From positions 91,262,107 through 91,326,106 of the forward strand of contig CM042141.1 of assembly GCA_023376005.1 (NCBI GenBank): a stretch of DNA of 64,000 bases, read 5' to 3'. This DNA is from Doryteuthis pealeii (Eukaryota > Mollusca > Cephalopoda > Myopsida > Loliginidae). The notes below the pieces were generated by a model. It worked only from the letters and a program-made list of their open reading frames with translations, was not told the origin of the DNA and did not search any database. Shown here one piece after another: positions 55,040-63,860 of the stretch; the first letter of the stretch is position 1, and each line of letters begins with the position of its first letter. A program made the translations under genes and the position numbers.

Positions 55040-55924
55040 ATGTATAATGATATATTTTGTAATTATAGTCATTTTTAGGTTAGTGATTGATCTTGTTTGA
55101 TTTTTTAAATAAACGGCAAGGGTGTTTGGCAGAATCAATTATTGATCTTGTTTTATTTCTAACAGAAAAAAACTGGTGTAGTTCATGTATTATCTTATAT
55201 AATTTAGACAGTTTTTTTTTAATATGAAAAGCATTTGGTTTAGAGATTAATGAAATGTACAATATTTACAAAGTGTTATTACCTACAAGCATTGATAAGG
55301 ATTATCATTATTATCATAGTAAATATATATTGTATTTCTTTAATTATTCAAAGTAATTGTTGAATTATTCACTCTTAATGACATTAATATTGTAATACAA
55401 CCATTACGTGAATTTCATTTCTTTAACATAAGCAGCTAATATGTCAATAAAATATGACTCATACAGGTAAGCCAGCTGGGACAACGTTATTAAAACCAAA
55501 AGACTGACAAAAGAGACAGATGGTTTTTAATGTTTGTTCATATGTAAATATAAGTTAACTAAGATAGTTTATGGTGTTCTAACTTTATAGTAACACTAGA
55601 AGCTGCTACCCGGCATCACCTGGGTAGAAGGGGTGCTAAAAAGTTAGTCTCGCAGATCCATCATTACTGAATCAGGAGTTGGATCCTCACAGTATACCCC
55701 ATTAAAATCTATGTATAAAAGACCTTGTGTCAGGGGAAAAAAAGGTTCACAGACACTCTGGAAAGAAAGATTAGTGCCTTCTATTTAAAATATCAAATGC
55801 AAAAAAAAAAAAAAAAAAAAAAAAAAATCCATGCTATGACTATTTAAATTTTATTTCTTAATTTTCATCACAAACAAATCAAATCTTCATTATTTTTGGT
55901 CAAAAAGCAAGATCTGCTGATCGA
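54816..55924. other. Unassigned AT-rich stretch
   Basis: (TA)n(CA)n at 54998-55039 and a poly-A run at 55801-55827. The short fragment GCTACCCGGCATCACCTGGG at 55606 recurs inverted near 22795. Confidence 0.45.
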
Positions 55925-55926
55925 GA

Positions 55927-55927
<1 letters not shown>

Positions 55928-55982
<55 letters not shown>

Positions 55983-56047
55983 TTATCAATTGTTTTATTT
56001 TCGTGGTTTCCACAGACAGACAGACATAGATAGATAGATAGATAGAT
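55928..56047. repeat. (TA)n and (GATA)n microsatellites
   Basis: TA tract at 55930-55977; GACA/GATA units at 56012-56047. Confidence 0.97.
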
Positions 56048-56189
56048 ATTATCTTGAATTTTCATTAGATGAAGTAATTTTGATGAAAAGCTGATAAAAT
56101 TAAGATCAAAGAAATATTAGTCAAAAATTAATAAAAGACTCGTATTGAAAATGCATTCTACATTCATGAAATTGTCTTATACTTAAAAT

Positions 56190-56457
56190 ATATGGAGGTG
56201 CATAGTGTAATGGTTAGAGGATATGGACTCGTCAACTCGAGTTCAAATCCTGGACAAGACTTTGTATTTCACATAGTGCTAATAACTTTGGGAAATGTAT
56301 ACATCCAACTACTCTCCCTCCAGCTATGGGTAAATAGTAGGGCAGAATGGGGTCTTTAACCATGGCTAGGTAACCAGTCTATGAGAAGGAAAACTGAATT
56401 CAAACATGGTAAACTCCACTTAAGAAATTGATCTTGTGTGACATCCTACTTGTGTGG

Positions 56458-56462
<5 letters not shown>
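56190..56462 (+). repeat. SINE-A, full-length copy
   Basis: GGAGGTGCATAGTGTAATGG (A box), CTCGAGTTCAAATCCTGGAC (B box), GTGCTAATAACTTTGGGAAA, CTCCAGCTATGGGTAAATAG, TCTATGAGAAGGAAAACTGA, TGATCTTGTGTGACATCCTA. It runs directly into TG and TA repeats. Confidence 0.9.

Positions 56463-56555
<93 letters not shown>
56457..56555. repeat. (TG)n(TA)n(CA)n compound microsatellite
   Basis: TA core of ~32 units bounded by TG and CA units, starting at the SINE-A 3' end. Confidence 0.98.
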
Positions 56556-56608
56556 TTAAAAAATATAAGCAGAAACAAAATTTCATTTTGTTTTATAATT
56601 TTTTAAAT

Positions 56609-56875
56609 CTTGATTTTATTTATGTCCAAAAATAGGTTGTACAAGACAATATGTGATGTCATACTTTGTTGTATACGTTTCAGTCTTTTTTTTGACATGG
56701 ATACCATTTTGATAGATCCATAGATGGTATGATAGAGAGTAGAAATTACATGAACAAGTTTTTGTTTTATAATGTGATCAATCTGTTCTTTTGATTCCAT
56801 TTAAATCCAAAAATAGGTTTCCATGTTGTACACAATAATATGTGATGTCATACTTTATTGTGTACATTTCTTTGC
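56609..56875. repeat. ~80-bp direct repeat, two copies
   Basis: TCCAAAAATAGGTTGTACAA ... ATATGTGATGTCATACTTTG (56624-56670) and TCCAAAAATAGGTTTCCATG ... ATATGTGATGTCATACTTTA (56806-56858). Confidence 0.75.
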
Positions 56876-56990
56876 ATTTCTAAACAGACCAATTCTAGAG
56901 AAGAATCTCCTACAAGTGCACATAAATAGAACATTTTTAAAAGCAATAAAAGCTAAGAAAATTTTTAAAAAATGAAATAAAATAGTGTTA

Positions 56991-57218
56991 ACTAGCTGAC
57001 CAGTTTCACTCCTAACTCAACAGAGCTAAAATTGAGAAGGTAAAATTTACAAATATGAAAGATATAGAATATTTTAAATGAGGCAAGTATATATTAAAAA
57101 AAAAAAAAGAAAATTTCTATTCACTTGTCCCATTTAAAATAATATATCTTTCTTATTCGTGAATTTTACCTACTCGATTTTAAGTCTGTTGGGCGAGGAG
57201 TGAAACCGGTCAGCTAGT
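56991..57218. mobile_element. Foldback element, ~105-bp arms
   Basis: Left ACTAGCTGACCAGTTTCACT ... AGGTAAAATTTACAAATATG ... ATTTTAAATGAGGCAAGT. Right is its inverse: ACTTGTCCCATTTAAAAT ... CGTGAATTTTACCTACTCGA ... GAAACCGGTCAGCTAGT. The loop is ~25 nt of A-rich DNA. Confidence 0.85.
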
Positions 57219-57429
57219 CAATGGAAAAAAAAAATTTGCTTTTTGTTTTTTTAGCTTGTAAAGATTAATAAAACAATTGGTTTGTTTACTGTGATCATAA
57301 AATTTTTGTACCCTCACATGAAATATTTGTATATTATTTACAAATTTTAGAAAAATAATTTCCACATTAATTCAGGAAAACTAGCATCAGTTAATGCTTA
57401 ACACATTTCTATTTCTTACTTTTCAAAAA

Positions 57430-57715
57430 AAATGTGGAGGTGCATGTGATGTAATGGTTATCATCATAGGAAAAGGACATGGCGACAGGAGTTCAAATCC
57501 TGGATAAGGCTGGTTGAATTTCCCATAGTTCAATTGATATCTTTCTCAAGAGTATTTGTGCTATTCTCCCTCCAGCTATGGGTAAATAGGACAGACTGGA
57601 ATCTTTAACCTTGGTATGACAACTGGTCTAGGAGAAGGAATTCCTGCTAAACTCCACTTAAAAATTGATCTTGTGTCATACATCCTGCTTGTGGAAGGCT
57701 TGGTAAATACATACT
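57430..57715 (+). repeat. SINE-A, full-length copy
   Basis: GGAGGTGCATGTGATGTAAT (A box), AGGAGTTCAAATCCTGGATA (B box), CCTCCAGCTATGGGTAAATA, TTGGTATGACAACTGGTCTA, TTGGTAAATACATAC. Confidence 0.9.
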
Positions 57716-58165
57716 TTACACAAAATGTAATTTTTCAGATTGAATATTCATTTGTAATGAAAAACAAATAAAAATTTCAAGCAATAAAAATCATTAAATT
57801 ATACAAAAATAAGTCTCCAAGATCAATGTGCTAGTAATTAGGTTTGATATCCCTAAAAAATCATTTCTCCATAGCTTAATTGAAACCAGAGACAAATTTT
57901 GATAAAGTGTTTGGCAAGTTTTAGCACTTGAACGATTTAAAAAAAACATAAATCATTAATTAAATCATTTTGAAAATTGATATCCCAAGTTATTAAAACC
58001 TCCTTCCATGGTAGGTAAGGATTAAATGGGAAAAATCAGTTATTTCAAAGAATACAAGGTGTGTTCAAAATCAAGAAATGAACAGTAAATAAAATGACAA
58101 TTTTATTCAAAACTTGGCATTTCTTTTACTTTACCTTGACTCGTATTGCGTTTTTGTTCATTTTT
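57716..58165. other. Unassigned AT-rich stretch
   Basis: A sequence at 58058 (CAAGGTGTGTTCAAAATCAA) resembles a transposon end but has no partner. Confidence 0.35.
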
Positions 58166-58200
58166 TATTTTTAAATTATACTGTGATATATCCACAGTTA
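58166..58200 (+). mobile_element. Helitron 3' hairpin remnant
   Basis: TTAAATTATACTGTGATATA, TCCACAG retains the hairpin of the family, but the CTAG end is lost. Confidence 0.5.
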
Positions 58201-58705
58201 TCATTATTGCGGCTTTTTTTCTTTCTTCTTTCTACTTATCTACAAGCAACAATATCTTTTTGACTTTGAGGAATAAAGAGACTGACCCAAATGTTGACAT
58301 GTATATATTATATTAACTGAATTTACTTTTTAATAGCTTACAACAATACGTAGCAGCAACCAGTTCTAAAAAAGAAGCCAGGAAAATGACAGACGGAAGG
58401 AGATGTTAGGATTTCATAGCATAAAAAACACAAAACTACCAATTGTAGAGTATAGCTGACTATCAATCACATAGCTTTAATATATGAAAGAACCCATTTC
58501 TTTGCAGTGCAAAAGGTTCAATAAGATTTTAATTCTTTAGAATTTACATCATAATATACAATACTTAAATATAATTGTTATATAACATGTGCACTGAAAG
58601 GCTCTCTTGATCTCGGATTTTTATCAAAAGGCATGAACCTGTAAGAAAAATTTGGGAATTAAGTGTCAAATTGTCAAGTAGACAATAGTTGAGCTTTCTG
58701 TCTTT

Positions 58706-58764
<59 letters not shown>

Positions 58765-58970
58765 AAGCCTAATGAGTCAGACTATCTACCTAGGTTTCTC
58801 TTAATGGATCCTCAGGATAATTCTGACTGAAGAGGGTTGGTGCAAAAGACATTTTATTGTTAAAAGGAACCATAAAGAAATTGAGCTTCTTTTCTCCAGG
58901 CAAATTTGCATTTTGTAATTACAAATTATCAGTGTCCGGGAGTTTTTTTTACCACCAGTAGTTTAAAAAT

Positions 58971-59005
<35 letters not shown>
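58706..59005. repeat. (CA)n(TA)n - ribozyme unit - (TA)n
   Basis: CA and TA tracts at 58706-58760, a unit at 58761-58973, then TA at 58974-59004. Same arrangement as 27906-28095. Confidence 0.85.
58780..58822 (-). ncRNA. Putative type I hammerhead ribozyme 3
   Basis: In minus sense: stem I AUUAUC (58821-58816), CUGAGGA (58815-58809), stem II UC-CAUUAA-GA, GAAA (58798-58795), C, loop CUAG, GUA, cut between 58787 and 58786, stem I GAUAGU (6 pairs). The invariant core is complete. Compared with 27953-27992, both stems differ in sequence yet stay paired. Confidence 0.7.
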
Positions 59006-59006
<1 letters not shown>

Positions 59007-59358
59007 ATCAACTTAGTCTATGTGTGGCACATACGTACAATTATATCAATATATAGATCCATTGTTTATAATTCAGTCTGGTGCCACGGATTATGTCCTA
59101 CTTGTAAAGTGATCTTTTTGCTGGATTCAATAGGAGACGACTTTTGATGTCTGCTAACATAGATTCTTTGGTACTATCTTATGCCAACTCCTTCAGCTCT
59201 AGAAGAGGTGGTGGTGTTCTTTTTCACCATTTGTAGTCCTCATGATTAGTAAATTATGGGATATCAGATTGGGGGGGGGGGCAAACAAATCAAAACACTT
59301 TCAAGAGTTAAAATTTGAGAACTCTATAAAACTGACCAAGTATAGTCGATTAACTTTT
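59006..59358. other. Unassigned stretch
   Basis: G10 run at 59272-59281; nothing recognised. Confidence 0.4.
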
Positions 59359-59359
59359 T

Positions 59360-59485
59360 AATCATCATCATCATCATCATGTCATGCTGACAGAATGAAT
59401 ATCCAGGACACTCTCCAACCATTCCTATCAGTCATTGCCCCTGGCAGCTCTTCTGCATAATATCCAGAACCTGCACAGAGCTGAG

Positions 59486-59490
<5 letters not shown>
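59360..59490 (-). repeat. RTE-like element 3' UTR with (TCA)n
   Basis: ATCATCATCATCATCATGTC, ATGCTGACAGAATGAATATC, CAGTCATTGCCCCTGGCAGC, ATCCAGAACCTGCACAGAGC. In element sense the copy ends in a trinucleotide repeat, typical of RTE-clade 3' ends. Confidence 0.7.
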
Positions 59491-59522
<32 letters not shown>

Positions 59523-59770
59523 TAAATTGATACCTTGGTACAAATATAAATTTATTTTTGCATTTCTTTGCCTCCTCAGCCTGTTTTTTTTTTAAACTAA
59601 TCTAAAAGACTTCACACTCGGTCTTATTGGTATAATCTTTGTTTCACTGATTTTTGTTTTTTCCCTTTTTATAATACACCATATATGAAAAATATATACG
59701 CAAATCTTCCTATGTAGGTTTGAGTTCCCAGTTTTGCTTGATTCCCCTTAAAGAAACACTTGATATCATC

Positions 59771-59842
<72 letters not shown>
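59488..59842. repeat. (TA)n microsatellites
   Basis: TA tracts at 59488-59519 and 59772-59840. Confidence 0.98.
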
Positions 59843-60570
59843 ATTCAAATAAGAAAAAACATTTAAAAAAACGAAGAGAAAAAGAAAATTACTCAACTCA
59901 GCAGCGGAAACTTATGAAAATAAAAAGGTTTCCAGCTTCCGATTTAAAGTCGGATGTTCCCAATGTTTTAAATACATCAAGTAAATATGAGTCTTCTTAA
60001 TTTTACTATCCTAAAGGCAGTCTCTCTACATGTGGGCCTAACAAAAATGTTTTATCTCTATACATTTGGCACATAACACAGACTGACCCACTCCCAATTG
60101 CATAACTTACCCTGACATGCCAGTCAGCAAATGATACTGTTGTAAATCTGATTCACTTTTAAAAAATGTGGGACTTGCAGACTTGGTTCAGTGATAAAGG
60201 CTTAGCACCAATGACTGGAAGTCAATTTCCTCATCTCAGTTGATGAGTCGTATAAGAAAAGGAAAAAGGAAAAGGAAAAAAAAAGAAATACAAATTCCTT
60301 GTGTACTCTGTAAAATATGAGGGTTGGTTGAAAGTTCATAGGATTGACTAAGATACTCCCACGGAATGTGTGTAACTAAATGAGGTTATTTTTCAACAAT
60401 TCCCCTTTACACATTTCTTCCATTGGTGTTGCAATAGAAAAAAGTAACAGCAGATATGAGATCATAGAAACTTCTCAGTCCATCCACTTATGAAAGATCT
60501 ACATGGTATATAAAACATTTTAAAATATTTATCAAGTTCTAGACTTTTCTAGTAAGGCTTTATTCAGATT
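59843..60570. other. Unassigned stretch
   Basis: GAGGGTTGGTTGAAAGTTCA at 60320 resembles a mariner end but no partner was found. GACTTGGTTCAGTGATAAAG near 60181 is weakly tRNA-like. Confidence 0.35.
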
Positions 60571-60574
60571 GATC

Positions 60575-60872
60575 AATTGGTTTTAACAGCATGTCAACCC
60601 ATCTGGGGTTATTTTATGCCTTGGAATTAGGAAATCGCGTTCATTCTACATTTAGATTTTTTGTGTAGTTTAAGAATTTTTTTTTGGCACAGTTATATTA
60701 TATCAAGTATCCCTACCTAATACAGATAATTTGCAAACATATTTGACCCATAGATGGGACCCTAAATGTACTAAAACCACTGGGAGTAAAGGTAATGAAG
60801 GGGTACTCCACACTCCCCAAAACCAGATACAGTTTACTCCCATATCTAGGACACCATTGTTACAGGGAATAC
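60575..60872 (-). repeat. R1 copy, second subfamily
   Basis: TTAACAGCATGTCAACCCAT, CTGGGGTTATTTTATGCCTT, CGTTCATTCTACATTTAG, CATAGATGGGACCCTAAATG, GGTACTCCACACTCCCCAAA. Confidence 0.8.
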
Positions 60873-61204
60873 AGTTGAATGACAATTTTGTCAGAGTGAA
60901 AGTTGCTAATACAAAGTGGACTCTTTAAAATGTGGTTTAGATAATTAGTCAGGAATAATACATATTAAAGTCTGGTGCAAGAAAAAAAAAAAAAAAAAAG
61001 TTCTGGCTTTATTTAAATGTTCAGTTTAATTTTTTTTTAAGCCATTGTCAATAAAATAAATACATTCATAGAGCATTTCTACTTTTAAAAATAAGGGGAT
61101 TTCAATTCTTTTTTTTTGAACGAAAAGAATTATCAATTTGCAATTTAATTTTTTTAAAATGATTTATAAATGAATAGTTTGTATGGAAACATTGTTGGTT
61201 TAAA
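60873..61204. other. Unassigned AT-rich stretch
   Basis: Poly-A near 60981-60998; nothing else recognised. Confidence 0.4.
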
Positions 61205-61320
61205 CCTGGGGTTTATTTTTGTTTAATGGCATATCAAACATTGTGGGTAATTTAATACCAAATCTTTTTTTTTTTTTTTTTTTATATGATTTGTAATTAA
61301 ATAGTTTATAGGTAAATATC
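61205..61320 (-). repeat. R1-type tail fragment
   Basis: GGGTTTATTTTTGTTTAATG, GCATATCAAACATTGTGGGT, AATTTAATACCAAATC, then poly-T. Confidence 0.65.
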
Positions 61321-61425
61321 TTTATTAAATGAATTGTTTGAGTGTGTGACAAAAGTCAGTCGACAATGTTGCTTCACAGGTGCATGCTTTGTAGATGGTC
61401 TTGCTTAATAGTCGTATTCTAAATT

Positions 61426-61670
61426 GGAGTTATACAGATTTTTAGCTCCCCAAATTAGCAATTTGTAATCTATTTTTATCTGTAAAAAGTGCTTTAGAGC
61501 TTCCCTTTTAGAGCATTTTTGGGTTCCTTGAGCAAAAATTATTTTATAAACCAATTTTTAGTAGTAGGGAAGCCACAAAACTCATTTTACAGACAAAAGT
61601 AGATTACAAAAAGTCGCCATTTTTTGCGAACCCCACACAAAATTGGAGGGCTAAAAATCGACATAACTCC
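61426..61670. mobile_element. Foldback element, ~90-bp arms
   Basis: Left GGAGTTATACAGATTTTTAG ... TTTGTAATCTATTTTTATCT ... AGAGCTTCCCTTTTA. Right inverse GGAGTTATGTCGATTTTTAG ... TTTGTAATCTACTTTTGTCT ... TGGCTTCCCTACTA. Confidence 0.8.
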
Positions 61671-61794
61671 GCCAATTTTGGGGATTTTCTAACTTTAACA
61701 TAATCCACATAGAAAAAGATTTCTTAAAAATTGAAAGGGGTGGGTGACAATTTTACTTTTTTCTGGATTATTTGATATGGAATTACCCGGGTGC

Positions 61795-62038
61795 TATATT
61801 TCCAAGTAGAGAGTGCTCAATATCATTGATAGAGCATTTATATTTGAGTTAAGGTAGCATGGACATTAAGTCAGCACCTGGTTACTGACAGTTTCTCCTA
61901 TGCAATCTTCAGACCAAAAGAAGTTTTTTTTTTTTTTGGTCTGAAGATCGCATAGGTGAGAAACTGTCAGTAACCAGGTGTTGACTCCCTGTCCGTGCTA
62001 CCTTAACTCAAATAATATATGTGTGTGTGTGTGTGTGA
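61795..62038. repeat. Ribozyme unit as a ~76-bp-arm hairpin, then (TG)n
   Basis: Left arm 61841-61914 (ATTTGAGTTAAGGTAGCATG ... TGGTTACTGACAGTTTCTCC ... ATCTTCAGACC). Right arm 61938-62013 is its inverse (GGTCTGAAGATCGCATAGGT ... CAGTAACCAGGTGTTGACTC ... GCTACCTTAACTCAAATA). The loop is ~23 nt, mostly T. Preceding block GAGTGCTCAATATCATTGAT is shared with 15181 and 46310. Confidence 0.9.
61934..61979 (+). ncRNA. Putative type I hammerhead ribozyme 4
   Basis: Stem I UUUUGGU (61934-61940), CUGAAGA (61941-61947), stem II UCGC-AUAG-GUGA (4 pairs, one G-U), GAAA (61960-61963), C, loop UGUCA, GUA, cut after 61972, stem I ACCAGG (4 Watson-Crick plus 2 G-U). The core is complete. The opposite arm (61914-61875, minus strand) has the same core but a 2-nt deletion in stem II. 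Confidence 0.75.
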
Positions 62039-62550
62039 TAGATACTAGTACTGCAGATGTTACAATGTAGAGGGAAGAAAAAAGAAAAAGAAAAGAAAGA
62101 ATTCCAAATAGTTCAAATCCAAATTATTTCCCAAATAAAGCCAATAAAATATTCATGTATGATAAAACAATTATGGTAATACAACAACATTCCATTATGT
62201 TTGATGACAACCTATGAGAAATTCTTGTTAATGTCATTAAGTAACATTTCTGTTATTTTGCTGAGCAGAACTCCAGTTGGTAAAGTAATAGAAGAACATT
62301 TATACTTTTTAAAGGGAAAATTTGGCTTCAAGATGTTTGGAATGTGTTCAAACTAAATAACATATGCTGTATACATTTACCATATTTCACAAAGATCTCA
62401 TCAATAACAAAAATAAAAATACATTTTTGAAACATCTTAGGGAACCAGGAAAAATAAATACAAAAATCTGTTGTGTACAATACAAACAGAATTATCTGCC
62501 CCTTTTCAACCATAACCAGGTGTAGTGACCGAGTTTGCCATGGAAAGCAG
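62039..62550. other. Unassigned AT-rich stretch
   Basis: No recognised feature. Confidence 0.4.
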
Positions 62551-62551
62551 T

Positions 62552-62553
<2 letters not shown>

Positions 62554-62602
<49 letters not shown>
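62554..62602. repeat. (TA)n microsatellite
   Basis: TA tract abutting the MITE copy at 62607. Confidence 0.98.
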
Positions 62603-62605
<3 letters not shown>

Positions 62606-62606
62606 T

Positions 62607-62886
62607 GATGCTGATAGCTTTTTGATTTAGTGTTTCCTGAGACGCATATATTTGCTTTGAATGAGTCCCCGAGAAAATGTATGGATCCTAACTAAAGCCA
62701 TCTAGCTCCTACCTTGTAACCCATCCTGTGTAATTCTTTTCTAAGAAACTATTGAAATGTATTTACAGTTAGCTTGAAATGGTGAGGGAAGAAAAAAGAA
62801 AAACACTGGGATGCATGGATATCATTTTACAGTGTCCTTTTAGATTTTTGTGCATCAGGGAAGCAGGACACGTACCTATCAGCATC
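62607..62886. mobile_element. MITE-like element, second copy (inverted)
   Basis: GATGCTGATAGCTTTTTGAT ... GGACACGTACCTATCAGCAT. It aligns with the reverse complement of 52826-53100 throughout (AACTAAAGCCATCTAGCTCC, TTACAGTTAGCTTGAAATGG). It sits between (TA)n and (TG)n tracts. Confidence 0.85.
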
Positions 62887-62889
62887 TGT

Positions 62890-63610
62890 GTGTGTGTGTG
62901 TGTATATATAAATGAAGCAAGAAACCACCAAAAACTTTTTTCCATAGCTAGCAGGAAGTAACAACATGTCAATTTCTGTCTCATGGAGTAGCCCACAAAA
63001 TACAGAAACCTTGAGCTAAGTCATACAAAGTGCTTGAATTAAGGTTCAACTTTGTATCCGTGAAAATGGAGGCAATCTACAAGATATCATTTTTTGCAAT
63101 TAGCTAAAAATATATTTTGTTGGACTATATTTTATGACTCAAAAGAGTAAAGGATTAATTTTTTTATGTGTCAGTCTTTTATGGGTCACCCTGTATAATT
63201 ATTTCTATAGAAGATGCTCCATTTTTCCAGATTTTCCAGCCAAAAAGTTAGGGGGGTGTATTATACACAATATATAATTAACTTATTTGTCTGGCCACAT
63301 ACCACACCATATTTGGGACAGGATGACCAAAAGTTAGATCTATATTCCAAACTAATGTGTTCTACACCATTACAGAGAAATATCCACTGGAATTTGTATT
63401 TGTTTAGAATTTTGATTCTACTGTGAGTTTATTTTTAAAGTAAACTTGTTGCATTTTTGTGTGAAGATGTCCGTCTGTTAGCTCTAAATACCGAGTAAAT
63501 TTGGTGTTTTGAGACAAACTATATAAATTATTTTTAGTCAGTATGAACTGATACTGCCAGACAGAAATTCTAAAAATTCAGTGCATATTATATATGAGAA
63601 TCCCATATCC
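62890..63610. other. Unassigned stretch
   Basis: GTGTATTATACAC near 63256 is a perfect short palindrome. The open frame 63214-63426 has no recognised family. Confidence 0.35.
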
Positions 63611-63619
63611 CAAATTTTG

Positions 63620-63847
63620 TTGTCAAAGTGTGTGTGTGTGAGGGGGAGGGTTCTTTCTGGCATAGATTCCTCTATCCAAGTGTCAACTCCCTTGGTCTCC
63701 CAAACACTGAGCTTAAATAGGCAGCTCTCTCTAACCTGCCTTCCTCAAGGTGGCTGTTGATTGGTCAATGCAAATTATCAACTAGTACCACAGTTGATCT
63801 TCTCCAAATAGGATAACAGTTATCCACCCTTAATGAATTGCCTAACA
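63620..63847 (-). mobile_element. Probable 3' LTR of a Ty1/copia-like element (far end uncertain)
   Basis: In minus sense the LTR starts TGTTAGGCAATTCATTAAGG at 63847, right after a purine tract AGAGGGGGGGGAT (63860-63848) and ATTG. It contains a TATTTAAG promoter-like box near 63717. I could not fix its other end, so ~63620 is an estimate. Confidence 0.55.
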
Positions 63848-63860
63848 ATCCCCCCCCTCT

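Noticed and set aside
60320..60500. Mariner-like end GAGGGTTGGTTGAAAGTTCA
   Set aside because: No partner terminus and no readable transposase block nearby.
15016..62996. Many YIYIYI/CVCVCV open frames
   Set aside because: Direct translations of TA, TG and CA microsatellites.
62890..63426. Open frame 63214-63426 as a gene
   Set aside because: No family, no splice signals, and length is within chance for AT-rich DNA.
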